Shown here in pieces: positions 57,501 through 64,000 of a DNA stretch of 64,000 bases. The notes under the pieces are model-generated. The model was not told the DNA's origin and did not search any database. It worked only from the letters and a program-made list of their open reading frames with translations. The stretch spans positions 84,624 to 148,623 of the forward strand of contig NZ_FRCY01000012.1 of the NCBI RefSeq assembly GCF_900143075.1. Reading direction: 5' to 3'. How positions within the stretch are numbered: the stretch's first letter is position 1; the number at the start of each line of letters is the position of its first letter. Made by a program: the position numbers and the translations under genes. The stretch is from Cyclobacterium lianum. Its GTDB lineage: Bacteria > Bacteroidota > Bacteroidia > Cytophagales > Cyclobacteriaceae.

Positions 57501-58408
57501 TCACTCAGCTAAACGTAATAATTGATTCTACAACAGTATATAAAGCTGAGGCGCTCACTCTTTTATACAGGGATCAAGCAGATGAAATAATTTTTAATTC
57601 CTCCATAACAACGTGGCATGATGGCAACAGCTTTTATTTTTCAGGTAATTGGCTAAGCCCACTAACGCTATATTCACTTTGTTCTCTCCTATGTGATTAT
57701 TTAGGCATTGAGAATATTGACCGTGAACTATCCTTATTCTTACAAATAAGTAAAACTGAAATAATAGATTGGTTGACTGAAAAAGGTTACGAGATACCAA
57801 GCTCTACGAGTCTCCCGCCTCAAGAATATAGTGTGAGTGACGAGGAAGTTGCTAATAGCATTTTTGAGGTTGCGGATCCCGAAATTAATTATTCAGAATC
57901 AGTTATAATCGAAGAATTTGAACCGGAAATTGAAGCGCAGGCTGCTGATACGATAAATGTAAAAATCAATAATGTTAATCATCAATCGGTAGGTTTTGTA
58001 AATACTTCAAAAGACTATGCCAAGCTGAAAAATGATGAAATTAAAATTGATATTGGCAGATGGAGCGAGGAGTACATATACAATTATTTACAGTCAAAAG
58101 AACAATACACCTCAATCAATTGGTTAAACAAAGACGAAGAAGCGTATCTGCCCTATGATTTCATTGTTGTTGAAAATCAGAAAGAAAAGTACATTGAGGT
58201 CAAAGGAACTCCTTCAAAAGACAAGGGGGAATTTTATATGTCAAAGGGCGAATGGAACTTTATGTTCGAAAAAAAGGCTGACTATACAATTTACAGATTG
58301 TTTAATGTCGGAAAAAAAGATGGACTGGAAATAAAAATTATTGAAGAACCCTATCTATTGATTCAGAACGGCAATATGCTTCCAGATTCCATTTCAGTTT
58401 ACATTTAG
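54551..58408 (+). CDS. Sacsin-like GHKL ATPase with C-terminal DUF3883 nuclease-like domain
   Basis: 1285 aa. The N-terminal 250 residues are a GHKL ATPase of the sacsin/NOV type: VFELIQNADDSP (N box), GYKGIGFKSVFRTSD (G box). A long helical middle follows. The C-terminal domain (about 1170-1285) is DUF3883 with a PD-ExK pattern, YDF with D1203, then IEVKGTP with E1216 and K1218. GHKL-DUF3883 proteins occur in many defence islands. It is the last gene of the operon, separated from the phosphatase by 334 bases, so it may have an extra promoter, though none is clear. Likely an ATP-switched nuclease effector or sensor. Confidence 0.88.
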   Translation: MIERELIENLYEEKARNDSNSEDLATTLNILSKTVFGDVNRFVFELIQNADDSPIPISQAELNVTFHLFDNYLLFSHNGKHFNTSDVKGISRVGSLDSRKDKEMEKTGYKGIGFKSVFRTSDCVQISSNGYKFKFDKNHHLWANDKSYPWQVIPIWHDEIPEEVAPYIDFSDVNTIIKIKNKEILYSEILDVFEDCQIILFLRNVNSIRFKRNNVAEFEIIKKSTGANTCELYYNSTLKSNWYTSEFTQEISDSLRDKLTNLSDEECPRKLKEAKKTKLTFAALIEGTNLVALANTIIYNYLPTKVGYDFPYIVNGDFITNAERTQLLKNDWNEFLLNAIATAQINLLVELSTTRFKNDILRLFKETFSYTSDSLKQAFNKGLSAAINEISFIPDLSESKLLKVQNCLIDVLEYSKYFPKEHITELYSNNPSLVIQELVSTEKLIPFGASYFDEGEIEALFRSQTFIAAATSDRKFNFRLMYFLFKKYLSPEVLKRLKFILDSTGNLQTPENLYFPSNSFTKTISFTELTFVDATVFTEIDKYEDLKKWLIELGVKFPKNIEILRKSIFPMINKDRITLDTTFEVTHFIFNLYTQGELTDNDYKTLRKIKLLTNNGLKIASETHLSNAYNPRLQLEDLVPEQSYVSKDYISSNGDIETWKSFFLRLFVKEKITVVKYDKTERGQLSSIIPEISGYLSWIDNNGYYDSIYARYKNSGQHYLSNVRYFFFIDHLKSITFAKLFWDILLGDWNSYQLDDPKTKYLHYGGVNEVPDYLQYYVRNFPSIPATDRKCYKSTEVYSPRFKNIIQDKYPVADFKSTLLSKEQISYLGLRQFIEIGNCISLLASLAIEDITNETKKQIFALYDEIIKSYKEGNRIATDISTITLLSLNNSYQSIDSLYYFNISSLSPSVSSDRFIQFSDSFSDKDKALFCQMFEIPAVTYSDLDFNYENRENDDSLKAKLNEILPFLSIIISHKDSLEFDKIFTQLNVIIDSTTVYKAEALTLLYRDQADEIIFNSSITTWHDGNSFYFSGNWLSPLTLYSLCSLLCDYLGIENIDRELSLFLQISKTEIIDWLTEKGYEIPSSTSLPPQEYSVSDEEVANSIFEVADPEINYSESVIIEEFEPEIEAQAADTINVKINNVNHQSVGFVNTSKDYAKLKNDEIKIDIGRWSEEYIYNYLQSKEQYTSINWLNKDEEAYLPYDFIVVENQKEKYIEVKGTPSKDKGEFYMSKGEWNFMFEKKADYTIYRLFNVGKKDGLEIKIIEEPYLLIQNGNMLPDSISVYI

Positions 58409-58750
58409 ACCAATAACACGGCCATGTGCCTACAGCCTGTTCATTCCGTTCGTTCCTCTTTACATTCACAAGCTTCCACCACCTCACAGCAAGACTAGCG
58501 CGTATTCCATACCGTGCCACACTTGCTTTTCCTAACGCAGGTAAAGCATAGTCATCATTGCATGAATTTTGATCTACTATTTTCGGGCTTATCGAAAAAA
58601 CAGCAGCCTCTTCATGCCCTTCTCGTCATTCACTCCTTTATTTCAATCGCTACGTAAGGGAAATAATAAATATTTGCTTTATCTTTAAAATGTGCATAGC
58701 CTTATCTAAAAAATTACAATTATTTAATTATTCTTTAGTAAAGAAAGATA
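58409..58750. other. Intergenic stretch, nothing recognised
   Basis: Between the end of the defence operon and the convergent XRE gene there is no supported gene. Neither a clear terminator nor an attachment site was seen. Confidence 0.4.
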
Positions 58751-59158
58751 TTATTTAACCTCCTTTCCTAACATCCCTTTCAACATCTCGATCTGTTCAT
58801 CCTTTAAACGAATGATTTCTGCATTCAATCTTTTTATTTCATCCAAAGCTTCAATCCACTTTTCGACTGGATTTAAGTTAAAAGTTGGGTAATAATTGTA
58901 TCCATTTGATTGGTCATTAAAAGTATTCGAAATAATATTCACCGCCTGCTCTTCATCAAAATTTTGAATGGCTTCCACGGGGATTTTAAGGATTTCGGAG
59001 ACCTGGACCAGGATGGCATCTTCCACTGTTTCTTTTTGCTCAAGAAGGGATATTTTCTTTTGGGACCAGTCAGCACCCAGCTCATGGGCCAGGGCTTCCT
59101 CCTTATGTATTTTAGGGAAACATTTGATATTGCGGTCCTGGTGGATTTTTCCTGGCAT
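58751..59158 (-). CDS. XRE-family regulator with coiled-coil tail
   Basis: 135 aa. An N-terminal HTH (KIHQDRNIKCF, ALAHELGADWSQKKISLLEQ) is followed by the AIQNFDEEQAVNIISNTF segment and a C-terminal coiled coil (EIKRLNAEIIRLKDEQIEML). This is a common Bacteroidota regulator type. Against the usual pattern (KRFREMLGIKQEALA...) the first turn appears to lack about two residues, which may weaken DNA binding. Nothing lies close upstream on the same strand, so it is probably autonomous. Confidence 0.8.
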   Translation of the reverse strand: MPGKIHQDRNIKCFPKIHKEEALAHELGADWSQKKISLLEQKETVEDAILVQVSEILKIPVEAIQNFDEEQAVNIISNTFNDQSNGYNYYPTFNLNPVEKWIEALDEIKRLNAEIIRLKDEQIEMLKGMLGKEVK

Positions 59159-59448
59159 GTTGTTTTGATCTGTAATTGATCAAATTAACCATTTCCATAG
59201 AATTGGCTATAAGGTAATAAGGGATTTTTAAATAAAATATCCGTTGGTGGGATAATTTATGCTGGTGGCCATGTGGAATCGGCTTGGATTTCATCTTTTT
59301 CCACCAGCACCTGTGCAAGTTCAGAAAATAAGATATGCCTTATCAGAATAGGGTAGGGGGCATCGATTATTGAATTTTGAAAGGCTGGCTCACGGTTTAC
59401 CCCAAAGAGTGAACACTATTCAACCGAAAATCTAGATTAAAAATAAAT

Positions 59449-59742
59449 ATGACTTTGGACGAGTTGATTATAGAATTGATCCTCCAAGACCTGAAACACA
59501 ATCAGTTGATTTTGGGGCTAGACAGATTAAACCTTGATAGCGGTTATTGTCATTTTTTGGGTATTTTGGATCTGATTCAAAGGTTGATGGGGGTACAAGA
59601 TGACAAAATGGATGAATTTTCTACCACTTATATTGCGGCCATGCAACAGAGCCTGGAATTTCCTATTCCACGTTCCGGAGAAGAGCTCAAGCCTTTGGCA
59701 ATGGAATGTTATAAACACTTAAAAGAAAAGTTTAGTGGCTAA
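59449..59742 (+). CDS. Small hypothetical protein
   Basis: 97 aa, helical, with alternating Leu/Asp-rich segments (TLDELIIELILQDL, FSTTYIAAMQQSL) and no Cys, membrane segment or catalytic motif. The reading frame is clean and the composition protein-like. Family not recognised. It stands alone about 200 bases before the SRAP gene and may be an island or plasmid-type small gene. Confidence 0.55.
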   Translation: MTLDELIIELILQDLKHNQLILGLDRLNLDSGYCHFLGILDLIQRLMGVQDDKMDEFSTTYIAAMQQSLEFPIPRSGEELKPLAMECYKHLKEKFSG

Positions 59743-59939
59743 CCTGGAAGGATTTAAATATTTTTGGGGCTTACCCTTCGGGTCGGGCTATCGCTTCGCT
59801 TCCATTTCAATCTTTTTCCCCTTCACTTCCCTCCCAAAAAAAGGATTTCCATTGCTATCCCTAAGCCAATGTCCGGAAGGCAAAGTAAAAACCTATCCAT
59901 GTTATTTGTAAATTGAATGCTTACCATAAACCGGAAACC

Positions 59940-60614
59940 ATGTGTGGCAGATATTCCGAAAAGCAAGACCTAAAAAAGGTGGAGGACCAATTGAAATTGA
60001 GGTTGTCCGAAAAGGCCAAAGACTGGAAGCCATCTTTCAATATTGCACCTTCGCAACTGGCTCCGGTGGTCACCTCCGATGATCCTGACCTGATGGATGT
60101 CTTTCATTTCGGTTTGGTGCCACACTGGGCGAAGGACAAAAAGGTTGGATATAAAATGATCAATGCCCGCTCAGAAACCCTGCTTGAAAAACCCTCCTAT
60201 AAACCCCTTGTGATTAACAATAAAAGATGCCTGGTCCTGGCGGACAGTTTTTTTGAATGGAAAAAGGAGGGCAAAGAAAAGCAGCCATTCCGGATTTACA
60301 TTCCTGATAGGGAGGTCTTTTTTTTCGCAGGGCTTTGGTCAAGTTGGAAGGATCCTGAGGGGGAAACGTATAATTCATTCTCCATCATCACCACCGCTCC
60401 TAATAATCTGATGGAAAAAATCCATGACCGAATGCCAGTGATTTTGACCAGGGAAGAAGAAAAATTATGGTTGGATCCCGATCAAAACCCCAAGGATTTG
60501 CTCAAATTATTGAACGCTTATCCGGCCGATTCCATGGAGGCTTACGAAATATCCAAGGAGGTCAACAAACCCGGAAACAATCACCCCGGAATTCTAGATC
60601 CGGTGTCGGAATAA
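59940..60614 (+). CDS. SRAP-family DNA-protein crosslink protein (HMCES/YedK-like)
   Basis: 224 aa. The ATG at 59940 is chosen because SRAP proteins need Cys at position 2 (MCGRYSEK); the upstream ATG at 59913 would bury it. Further family motifs are FNIAPSQLAPVV, a FGLVPHWAKD segment, INARSETL, LVLADSFFEWKK and HDRMPVIL, giving the usual catalytic Asn, Glu and His. SRAP proteins covalently trap abasic sites in single-stranded DNA and shield them from cleavage. Length is typical. No dnaE or imuB partner lies next to it. Confidence 0.92.
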   Translation: MCGRYSEKQDLKKVEDQLKLRLSEKAKDWKPSFNIAPSQLAPVVTSDDPDLMDVFHFGLVPHWAKDKKVGYKMINARSETLLEKPSYKPLVINNKRCLVLADSFFEWKKEGKEKQPFRIYIPDREVFFFAGLWSSWKDPEGETYNSFSIITTAPNNLMEKIHDRMPVILTREEEKLWLDPDQNPKDLLKLLNAYPADSMEAYEISKEVNKPGNNHPGILDPVSE

Positions 60615-61051
60615 ATATAGTAGGCCTTTTAGCCCATTTTGGGCAATTTTTCTTTATGAGCGGGATGGGGTTTTCCTATTTCACCTTTTCATACTTTCCG
60701 TGGTAACTTCAAATTTCAGGATCTTTAACAGCCGTTCCTCCATGTCCCTCAAATTCCCCTGTTTTCTATAGCTGGTGAAATCCTTTTACTGCAAAGGATC
60801 AATCCTAATTCTCTTTTTATTGCAGCCTTTCCAATGCCATGGCCTATCCTGTTCCCGGTTGTGAATTATGATCCATGCAAAGATGGGGTCTGCGGTACAC
60901 CCGCCAAGGGTACGCTTCGCCCGATCAAAAAAATAGGGTTTTCCAAAGGAAGCCTTCCACAATTTTTTTTGCACGGCCCTTGGCTTGGGTGTCCCTGGCA
61001 GCCCCATTCTCTTAGGCATAATCAAATTTCAAACCTTAAACAGTTAAAGTC
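60615..61051. other. Gene-free stretch, nothing recognised
   Basis: Both strands have short broken frames only. A minus-strand frame at about 60786-61025 is open but basic and Pro/Trp-rich, with no conserved motif. Confidence 0.4.
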
Positions 61052-61309
61052 ATGTCACAATTTGAAAAAACCTACATCGGCAAAGGAACCCAGGTAAAGG
61101 ACCTCAACATCATCCGGGTATCCATCTCCAAAGAAACACTGGAGGAAATCCTAAAAGACCACATGGTAGACTACGACGGCAAAGAATACCTGGTATTTGA
61201 AGTCGCCTCGCTGAAAGAGCCGGACCAATTTGGAAAAACCCATACCGCCTATATCAGCAAAAAGGTAGCTGTTCCGAAAGGGAGTAAGGCCAGGAAATCA
61301 AAAATCTGA
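61052..61309 (+). CDS. Small conserved-looking hypothetical protein
   Basis: 85 aa: a short beta-rich domain (LNIIRVSISKETLEEILKD, KEYLVFEVASL, HTAYISKKV) and a basic tail (PKGSKARKSKI). No membrane segment. The composition and basic C-terminus suit a nucleic-acid or ribosome-associated small protein, but this is a guess. The gene ends in a strong terminator. Family not recognised. Confidence 0.7.
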   Translation: MSQFEKTYIGKGTQVKDLNIIRVSISKETLEEILKDHMVDYDGKEYLVFEVASLKEPDQFGKTHTAYISKKVAVPKGSKARKSKI

Positions 61310-61313
61310 TGGG

Positions 61314-61335
61314 AAGCCCTTAGGGGCTTTTTTTC
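61314..61335 (+). terminator. Rho-independent terminator
   Basis: AAGCCC (61314-61319) and GGGCTT (61324-61329) pair around a TTAG loop and run into a T tract. It lies 4 bases after the 85-aa gene's stop. Confidence 0.75.
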
Positions 61336-61446
61336 CGTTCAGACCATATTTACGAAATTTCATTGAAACGTAGGCTGAAAAAAACTTGCTCTTGCTATGC
61401 CAAACATGTGGCTTTATCTTCTTAATTTTATTTTCAAAAGGAAAAA

Positions 61447-62307
61447 ATGCTTGAAGATCTGCAAAAGCACCTGAATAGATTAATGAATGAACAAAATAAC
61501 CGGCCTGTCCCTGAATTTGAAGGGTATTCACCGGCAGAAATGCATTCGATTTTTCACTTTACTTTTGAACGAAGCAGTCCAATTAGTTTGCAGAAATTGG
61601 ATGCTGCCGATTACAGAAAAATACCATTATTAAACCAGGTTAAATACCTCGCTACATTAATTGAGGATAAGGGAGAGCTCAAATTGACAAAGTTGGGATT
61701 CCTTCCGTTGAATGTGGTGGCTGATATCTACGATCAGGACCTAATTAAGGACAAATATTTTGAACTACGATCACCTAAACAACTTCGGGAAGCAGATGTA
61801 CCTGCTATTACTTTATCAAGGATATTGCTTATCATCGTTGGACTGGTGAAAAAACGATCAAATAAACTGAGTTTGACCAAGCAGGGACAAAAAATCATAC
61901 AAAATGATGATGCGCTAACCCGATTGATCATAAGAACCTATGGGGAAAAATTCAATTGGGCCTTTTTTGATGGGTTTGGAGAAAACGGTATCGGCCAAAT
62001 GGGTTTTGGGTTTTCCCTCATTTTAGTAAGCAGGTACGGCCAGGATTGGAAAAAAGGTAGCTTTTATACCCAAAAATATTTTAAGGCATTTCCGGATTTG
62101 CTCAATGTCCCTGATCCACCTTACACCAACACAATTGATCATTGTGAAAATTGTTTTTCCTATCGTGTTTTTGAAAACTTTATGAGATATTTTGGTTTGG
62201 TAGAGGTAAAATACGAGGGTGAGCTTTGGAAGAACAACCTTGTCGTTTTAAAAACAGATCTCTTTGATAAACTGATCAGCGTTGAAAAGCCAGGAAAGGA
62301 GAAATAA
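61447..62307 (+). CDS. Hypothetical cytosolic protein
   Basis: 286 aa. The N-terminal 50 residues include a GYSPAEMHSIFHFTFE segment; later blocks are LNQVKYLATLIEDKGELKLT, LTKQGQKIIQNDDALT and a C-terminal Cys/His-containing region (NTIDHCENCFSYRVFENF). The two LKLTKLGFLP/LSLTKQGQKI segments look like winged-helix strands of a duplicated unit. No catalytic motif seen. A good ribosome-binding region (AAAGGAAAAA) precedes the ATG. I have seen such proteins in Bacteroidota near plasmid-type ORF-3-like genes, but cannot name the family. Confidence 0.6.
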   Translation: MLEDLQKHLNRLMNEQNNRPVPEFEGYSPAEMHSIFHFTFERSSPISLQKLDAADYRKIPLLNQVKYLATLIEDKGELKLTKLGFLPLNVVADIYDQDLIKDKYFELRSPKQLREADVPAITLSRILLIIVGLVKKRSNKLSLTKQGQKIIQNDDALTRLIIRTYGEKFNWAFFDGFGENGIGQMGFGFSLILVSRYGQDWKKGSFYTQKYFKAFPDLLNVPDPPYTNTIDHCENCFSYRVFENFMRYFGLVEVKYEGELWKNNLVVLKTDLFDKLISVEKPGKEK

Positions 62308-62338
62308 AATAATTTTATTGCAGATAGTTTTTTCGATA

Positions 62339-63523
62339 TCAACTTCCCACTTCAACCAGTTCGAGAAGCTTAAACTCCAACCAATCTTCTTTAAGGTTGG
62401 GATTATCAGGATGATTTGCAGAGATATACAGTCCCTCTTCTGCTACAAACACATTATTAGGTACCAAATGCTTCCCTGTGAATCTGGTCTCTCCTAGAAT
62501 ATTTAGTTCGCTATCCAGGATCATGATGGAAAAATCCTTTGGGTATCCGCGCAATTGATTGATTTCTTCTTGTCCACTTATTTCGATAGAAGGATAACAA
62601 AAGCGGTAATAGATCTCCCGGTATTTATCGTATATCAACCCCTCGTAGCGTGGAGAGGTAAACAAATAAGTCATATATTCCAACTGAACAGCGGTTCGGG
62701 AAAGAGAAGGAAAAATTTCCGGCAAATACTGGCTTTTTGCAGCCACAGTTTTTGTTTCCGAAGAGACTCCCTCTGCCACATGCAGGCGGTGATCAGCGAA
62801 AAAAGAATAAACGACTCGATCCGGAGACGCAGCCATGCTATAATAGGGTGCCTTTAAACCTTCTTCCAAATAGCCCTTTGGATATTTATGGGCTGAAAAA
62901 TTCCCTTTTCCGTTATCCAGCGAAAATTCGGCACTGAGAAACTGTTGTGAAAGTTGGCTTTCTTCCATATCAAGGAGACGAGCTGGAACAAGGACTTTGG
63001 CCAACATCTTATCTCCACGAATGATCGGGTTTGAATTAAATGGGGCTGCCCGAAACACTGGCCCAACATAGCCATCCGGGATTTCCAGGGTGATGGGAGA
63101 AAGATAGCTTTGCTCCAAATCCGTAAGATACATTGTGCCCGGGGTAGTAAATATAAAGATACTGTCCAGGTCATGGACATAAAACCCGGTGAGGCTACCG
63201 ATCCCCTCACTTCCTTCCTTCTCAAACTTCATCTCCTTTGAAAGTAGTTTCTCCTGCATATCGTATACTTGAATACACTTTTTGAGATGATTGAAATTAA
63301 ATAAAAGTGGTCGTTCTGATTTAAAATAGTCTAATCCCATACTATAATGGGAAGTCTCCTCATCCAATGGAATTTGGATACTATTTTCGTTTATACGAAG
63401 TTCCCGAGCTACATTATTGCTACTTTGGTCATTTTCTGAAATACTGCCACAGGAAATACAAAAAAATAACATGATACAAAGTCCATTACGGAAAAAGGAT
63501 AAGAAAAGGAAATGAATTGACAT
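62339..63523 (-). CDS. DUF4221-type lipoprotein (beta-propeller-like)
   Basis: 394 aa. A hydrophobic signal ends in FFCISC with the probable lipid-bearing Cys at residue 25, followed by a polar linker (SISENDQSS). The body has repeated strand units (HYSMGLDYFKSERPLLFNF, YVHDLDSIFIFTT, a FRAAPFNSNPIIRGDKM segment, MTYLFTSPRYEGLIYDKYRE) typical of Bacteroidota DUF4221 proteins, thought to be six-bladed propellers like 6-bladed TolB-like NHL proteins. Surface or periplasmic location expected. Function unknown. It is convergent with the 286-aa gene, with only 31 bases between the stops. Confidence 0.75.
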   Translation of the reverse strand: MSIHFLFLSFFRNGLCIMLFFCISCGSISENDQSSNNVARELRINENSIQIPLDEETSHYSMGLDYFKSERPLLFNFNHLKKCIQVYDMQEKLLSKEMKFEKEGSEGIGSLTGFYVHDLDSIFIFTTPGTMYLTDLEQSYLSPITLEIPDGYVGPVFRAAPFNSNPIIRGDKMLAKVLVPARLLDMEESQLSQQFLSAEFSLDNGKGNFSAHKYPKGYLEEGLKAPYYSMAASPDRVVYSFFADHRLHVAEGVSSETKTVAAKSQYLPEIFPSLSRTAVQLEYMTYLFTSPRYEGLIYDKYREIYYRFCYPSIEISGQEEINQLRGYPKDFSIMILDSELNILGETRFTGKHLVPNNVFVAEEGLYISANHPDNPNLKEDWLEFKLLELVEVGS

Positions 63524-63640
63524 TGTAAAGGTGGTTAATTTTAGATGAGATGGGAGGGGTGCCTAATTCCGAATCGGATTCTCCCATATAGAACCAATTA
63601 ATTATTTAAAAATAGCCAGTACAAATTGTAAATCCTAATT

Positions 63641-64000
63641 AGGGTCTGCTTAGAAAATAAAAAAGTGACGTTTTAGCGGTTTTTAGAGGTTTTTTTCACA
63701 AATTAAGGGTGTATAAGTGCAAGTAACTATGCGAAAGACCACCAAAAGGCGTGCACCACGCAGCGAATATACCAGCCCAAACCAGCTTTCTCTTTCAGGA
63801 TTTGAGACACCATTCTATAACCAACTGGCCCCATCCAACCGTTGGGTGGTACTCAGTAAGCAGATTCCCTGGGATGATCTGGTCAACATGTATAGCAAAC
63901 GAAACCCGCCTAAAGCAACCGGAAGGCCTGCCCTGAATCCAAGAGTCTTGATCGGAGCAGTGATCATCAAGCATATGCTCAATCTGGATGACCGGGAAAC
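63641..64000 (+). mobile_element. Left part of an IS5-type insertion sequence (cut by window edge)
   Basis: The transposase gene from 63729 continues beyond the window. The stretch starting near 63641 (AGGGTCTGCTTAGAAAATAA) has the look of a Bacteroidota IS5-family left end, but the right end is outside the window so this cannot be confirmed. Confidence 0.55.
63729..64000 (+). CDS. IS5-type transposase N-terminus, incomplete
   Basis: The first 90 codons from the ATG at 63729: MRKTTKRRAPRSEY, NQLAPSNRWVVLSKQIPWDD, GRPALNPRVLIGAVIIKHML then NLDDRET. The block NRWVxLSxxIPWDDLxxxY...GRPALxxRxxIGAxIIKH is the conserved N-terminal region (DUF772-type) of IS5/IS1182-like transposases. The catalytic DDE residues lie beyond the window, so activity cannot be judged. 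No frameshift is seen in the visible part. Confidence 0.85.
   Translation, partial: MRKTTKRRAPRSEYTSPNQLSLSGFETPFYNQLAPSNRWVVLSKQIPWDDLVNMYSKRNPPKATGRPALNPRVLIGAVIIKHMLNLDDRE

Noticed and set aside
37918..58408. BREX type 2, DISARM or Dnd/Ssp system
   Set aside because: The NERD-kinase resembles PglW, but there is no PglZ phosphatase/hydrolase, PglY, DrmABC helicase set or dndABCDE sulfur-modification gene.
60786..61025. Minus-strand open frame with a basic product
   Set aside because: No recognised motif and broken flanking frames; an imuB or dnaE remnant next to the SRAP gene was considered but no matching motif was found.
1..64000. CRISPR arrays, tRNA or rRNA genes, integrase with attachment sites, replication origin
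   Set aside because: No regularly spaced repeats, cloverleaf, ribosomal sequence, tyrosine/serine recombinase motif or iteron cluster was seen.

Overview
The window looks like accessory DNA of a Bacteroidota (Cytophagales, Cyclobacteriaceae-like) chromosome or large plasmid. The pointers are a Bacteroidetes-type tra operon (TraJ/K/M/N-like), ArdC, Bacteroidota-style RadC, SRAP and XRE genes, promoters of the -33 TTTG / -7 TAnnTTTG type, and the insertion-sequence families. It is a mosaic: a moderately GC-rich transfer operon, then progressively more AT-rich cargo islands separated by decayed mobile elements. No integrase, tRNA, rRNA or CRISPR array was seen.

Layout. (1) 1-11.7 kb, plus strand: the distal half of a conjugative type IV secretion operon. 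It runs from two helical paralogues through TraJ (VirB6-like), TraK (VirB8-like), a short bitopic protein, TraM (VirB10-like), TraN (VirB9-like) and a small outer-membrane-type protein to a VirD4-class coupling ATPase. A small acidic ORF, ArdC antirestriction protein, a DUF4099/DUF3945-like protein and a protein with weak Toprim resemblance follow. (2) 11.7-13.6 kb: a lipoprotein, a terminator, an IS66 remnant and an inverted-repeat element. (3) 13.6-24.3 kb, minus strand: an operon of one exported protein and two giant (about 1.6 kaa) beta-rich proteins of unknown function. (4) 24.5-31.4 kb, AT-rich: a membrane protein, an M19-dipeptidase-like hydrolase, a decayed IS4-family element, and an amidohydrolase whose N-terminal region carries transmembrane segments. 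(5) 31.4-33.3 kb: an RHS-like remnant, a hairpin-rich noncoding stretch and radC. (6) 33.5-35.7 kb: a four-gene membrane operon (zinc-ribbon protein, Gly/Ala-rich exported peptide, SpoIIM-like, Yip1-like) divergent from a small XRE regulator, resembling a bacteriocin-type locus. (7) 37.8-58.4 kb: a 20-kb defence operon. (8) 58.7-64 kb: ordinary small genes (XRE, SRAP, DUF4221 lipoprotein) and the start of an IS5-type element.

The most interesting part is the defence operon: winged-helix regulator, N6-adenine methyltransferase, HsdS-like specificity subunit, NERD-kinase-kinase-NTPase fusion, 519-aa unknown protein, 1804-aa PD-ExK plus HerA-type ATPase, PP2C phosphatase, and a sacsin-like GHKL ATPase with a C-terminal DUF3883 nuclease-like domain. 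It resembles the methylation-associated defence system (MADS). As I remember that system, this copy lacks two of its proteins and instead carries the phosphatase and the GHKL-DUF3883 protein, so it may be a variant built around reversible Ser/Thr phosphorylation. The NTPase / 519-aa / HerA trio also parallels the DptF-DptG-DptH restriction module of DNA-phosphorothioation systems. Methyltransferase plus specificity subunit would mark self DNA; the kinase/phosphatase pair would gate the nuclease-ATPase effectors. All family names come from reading motifs by eye; no searches were run.
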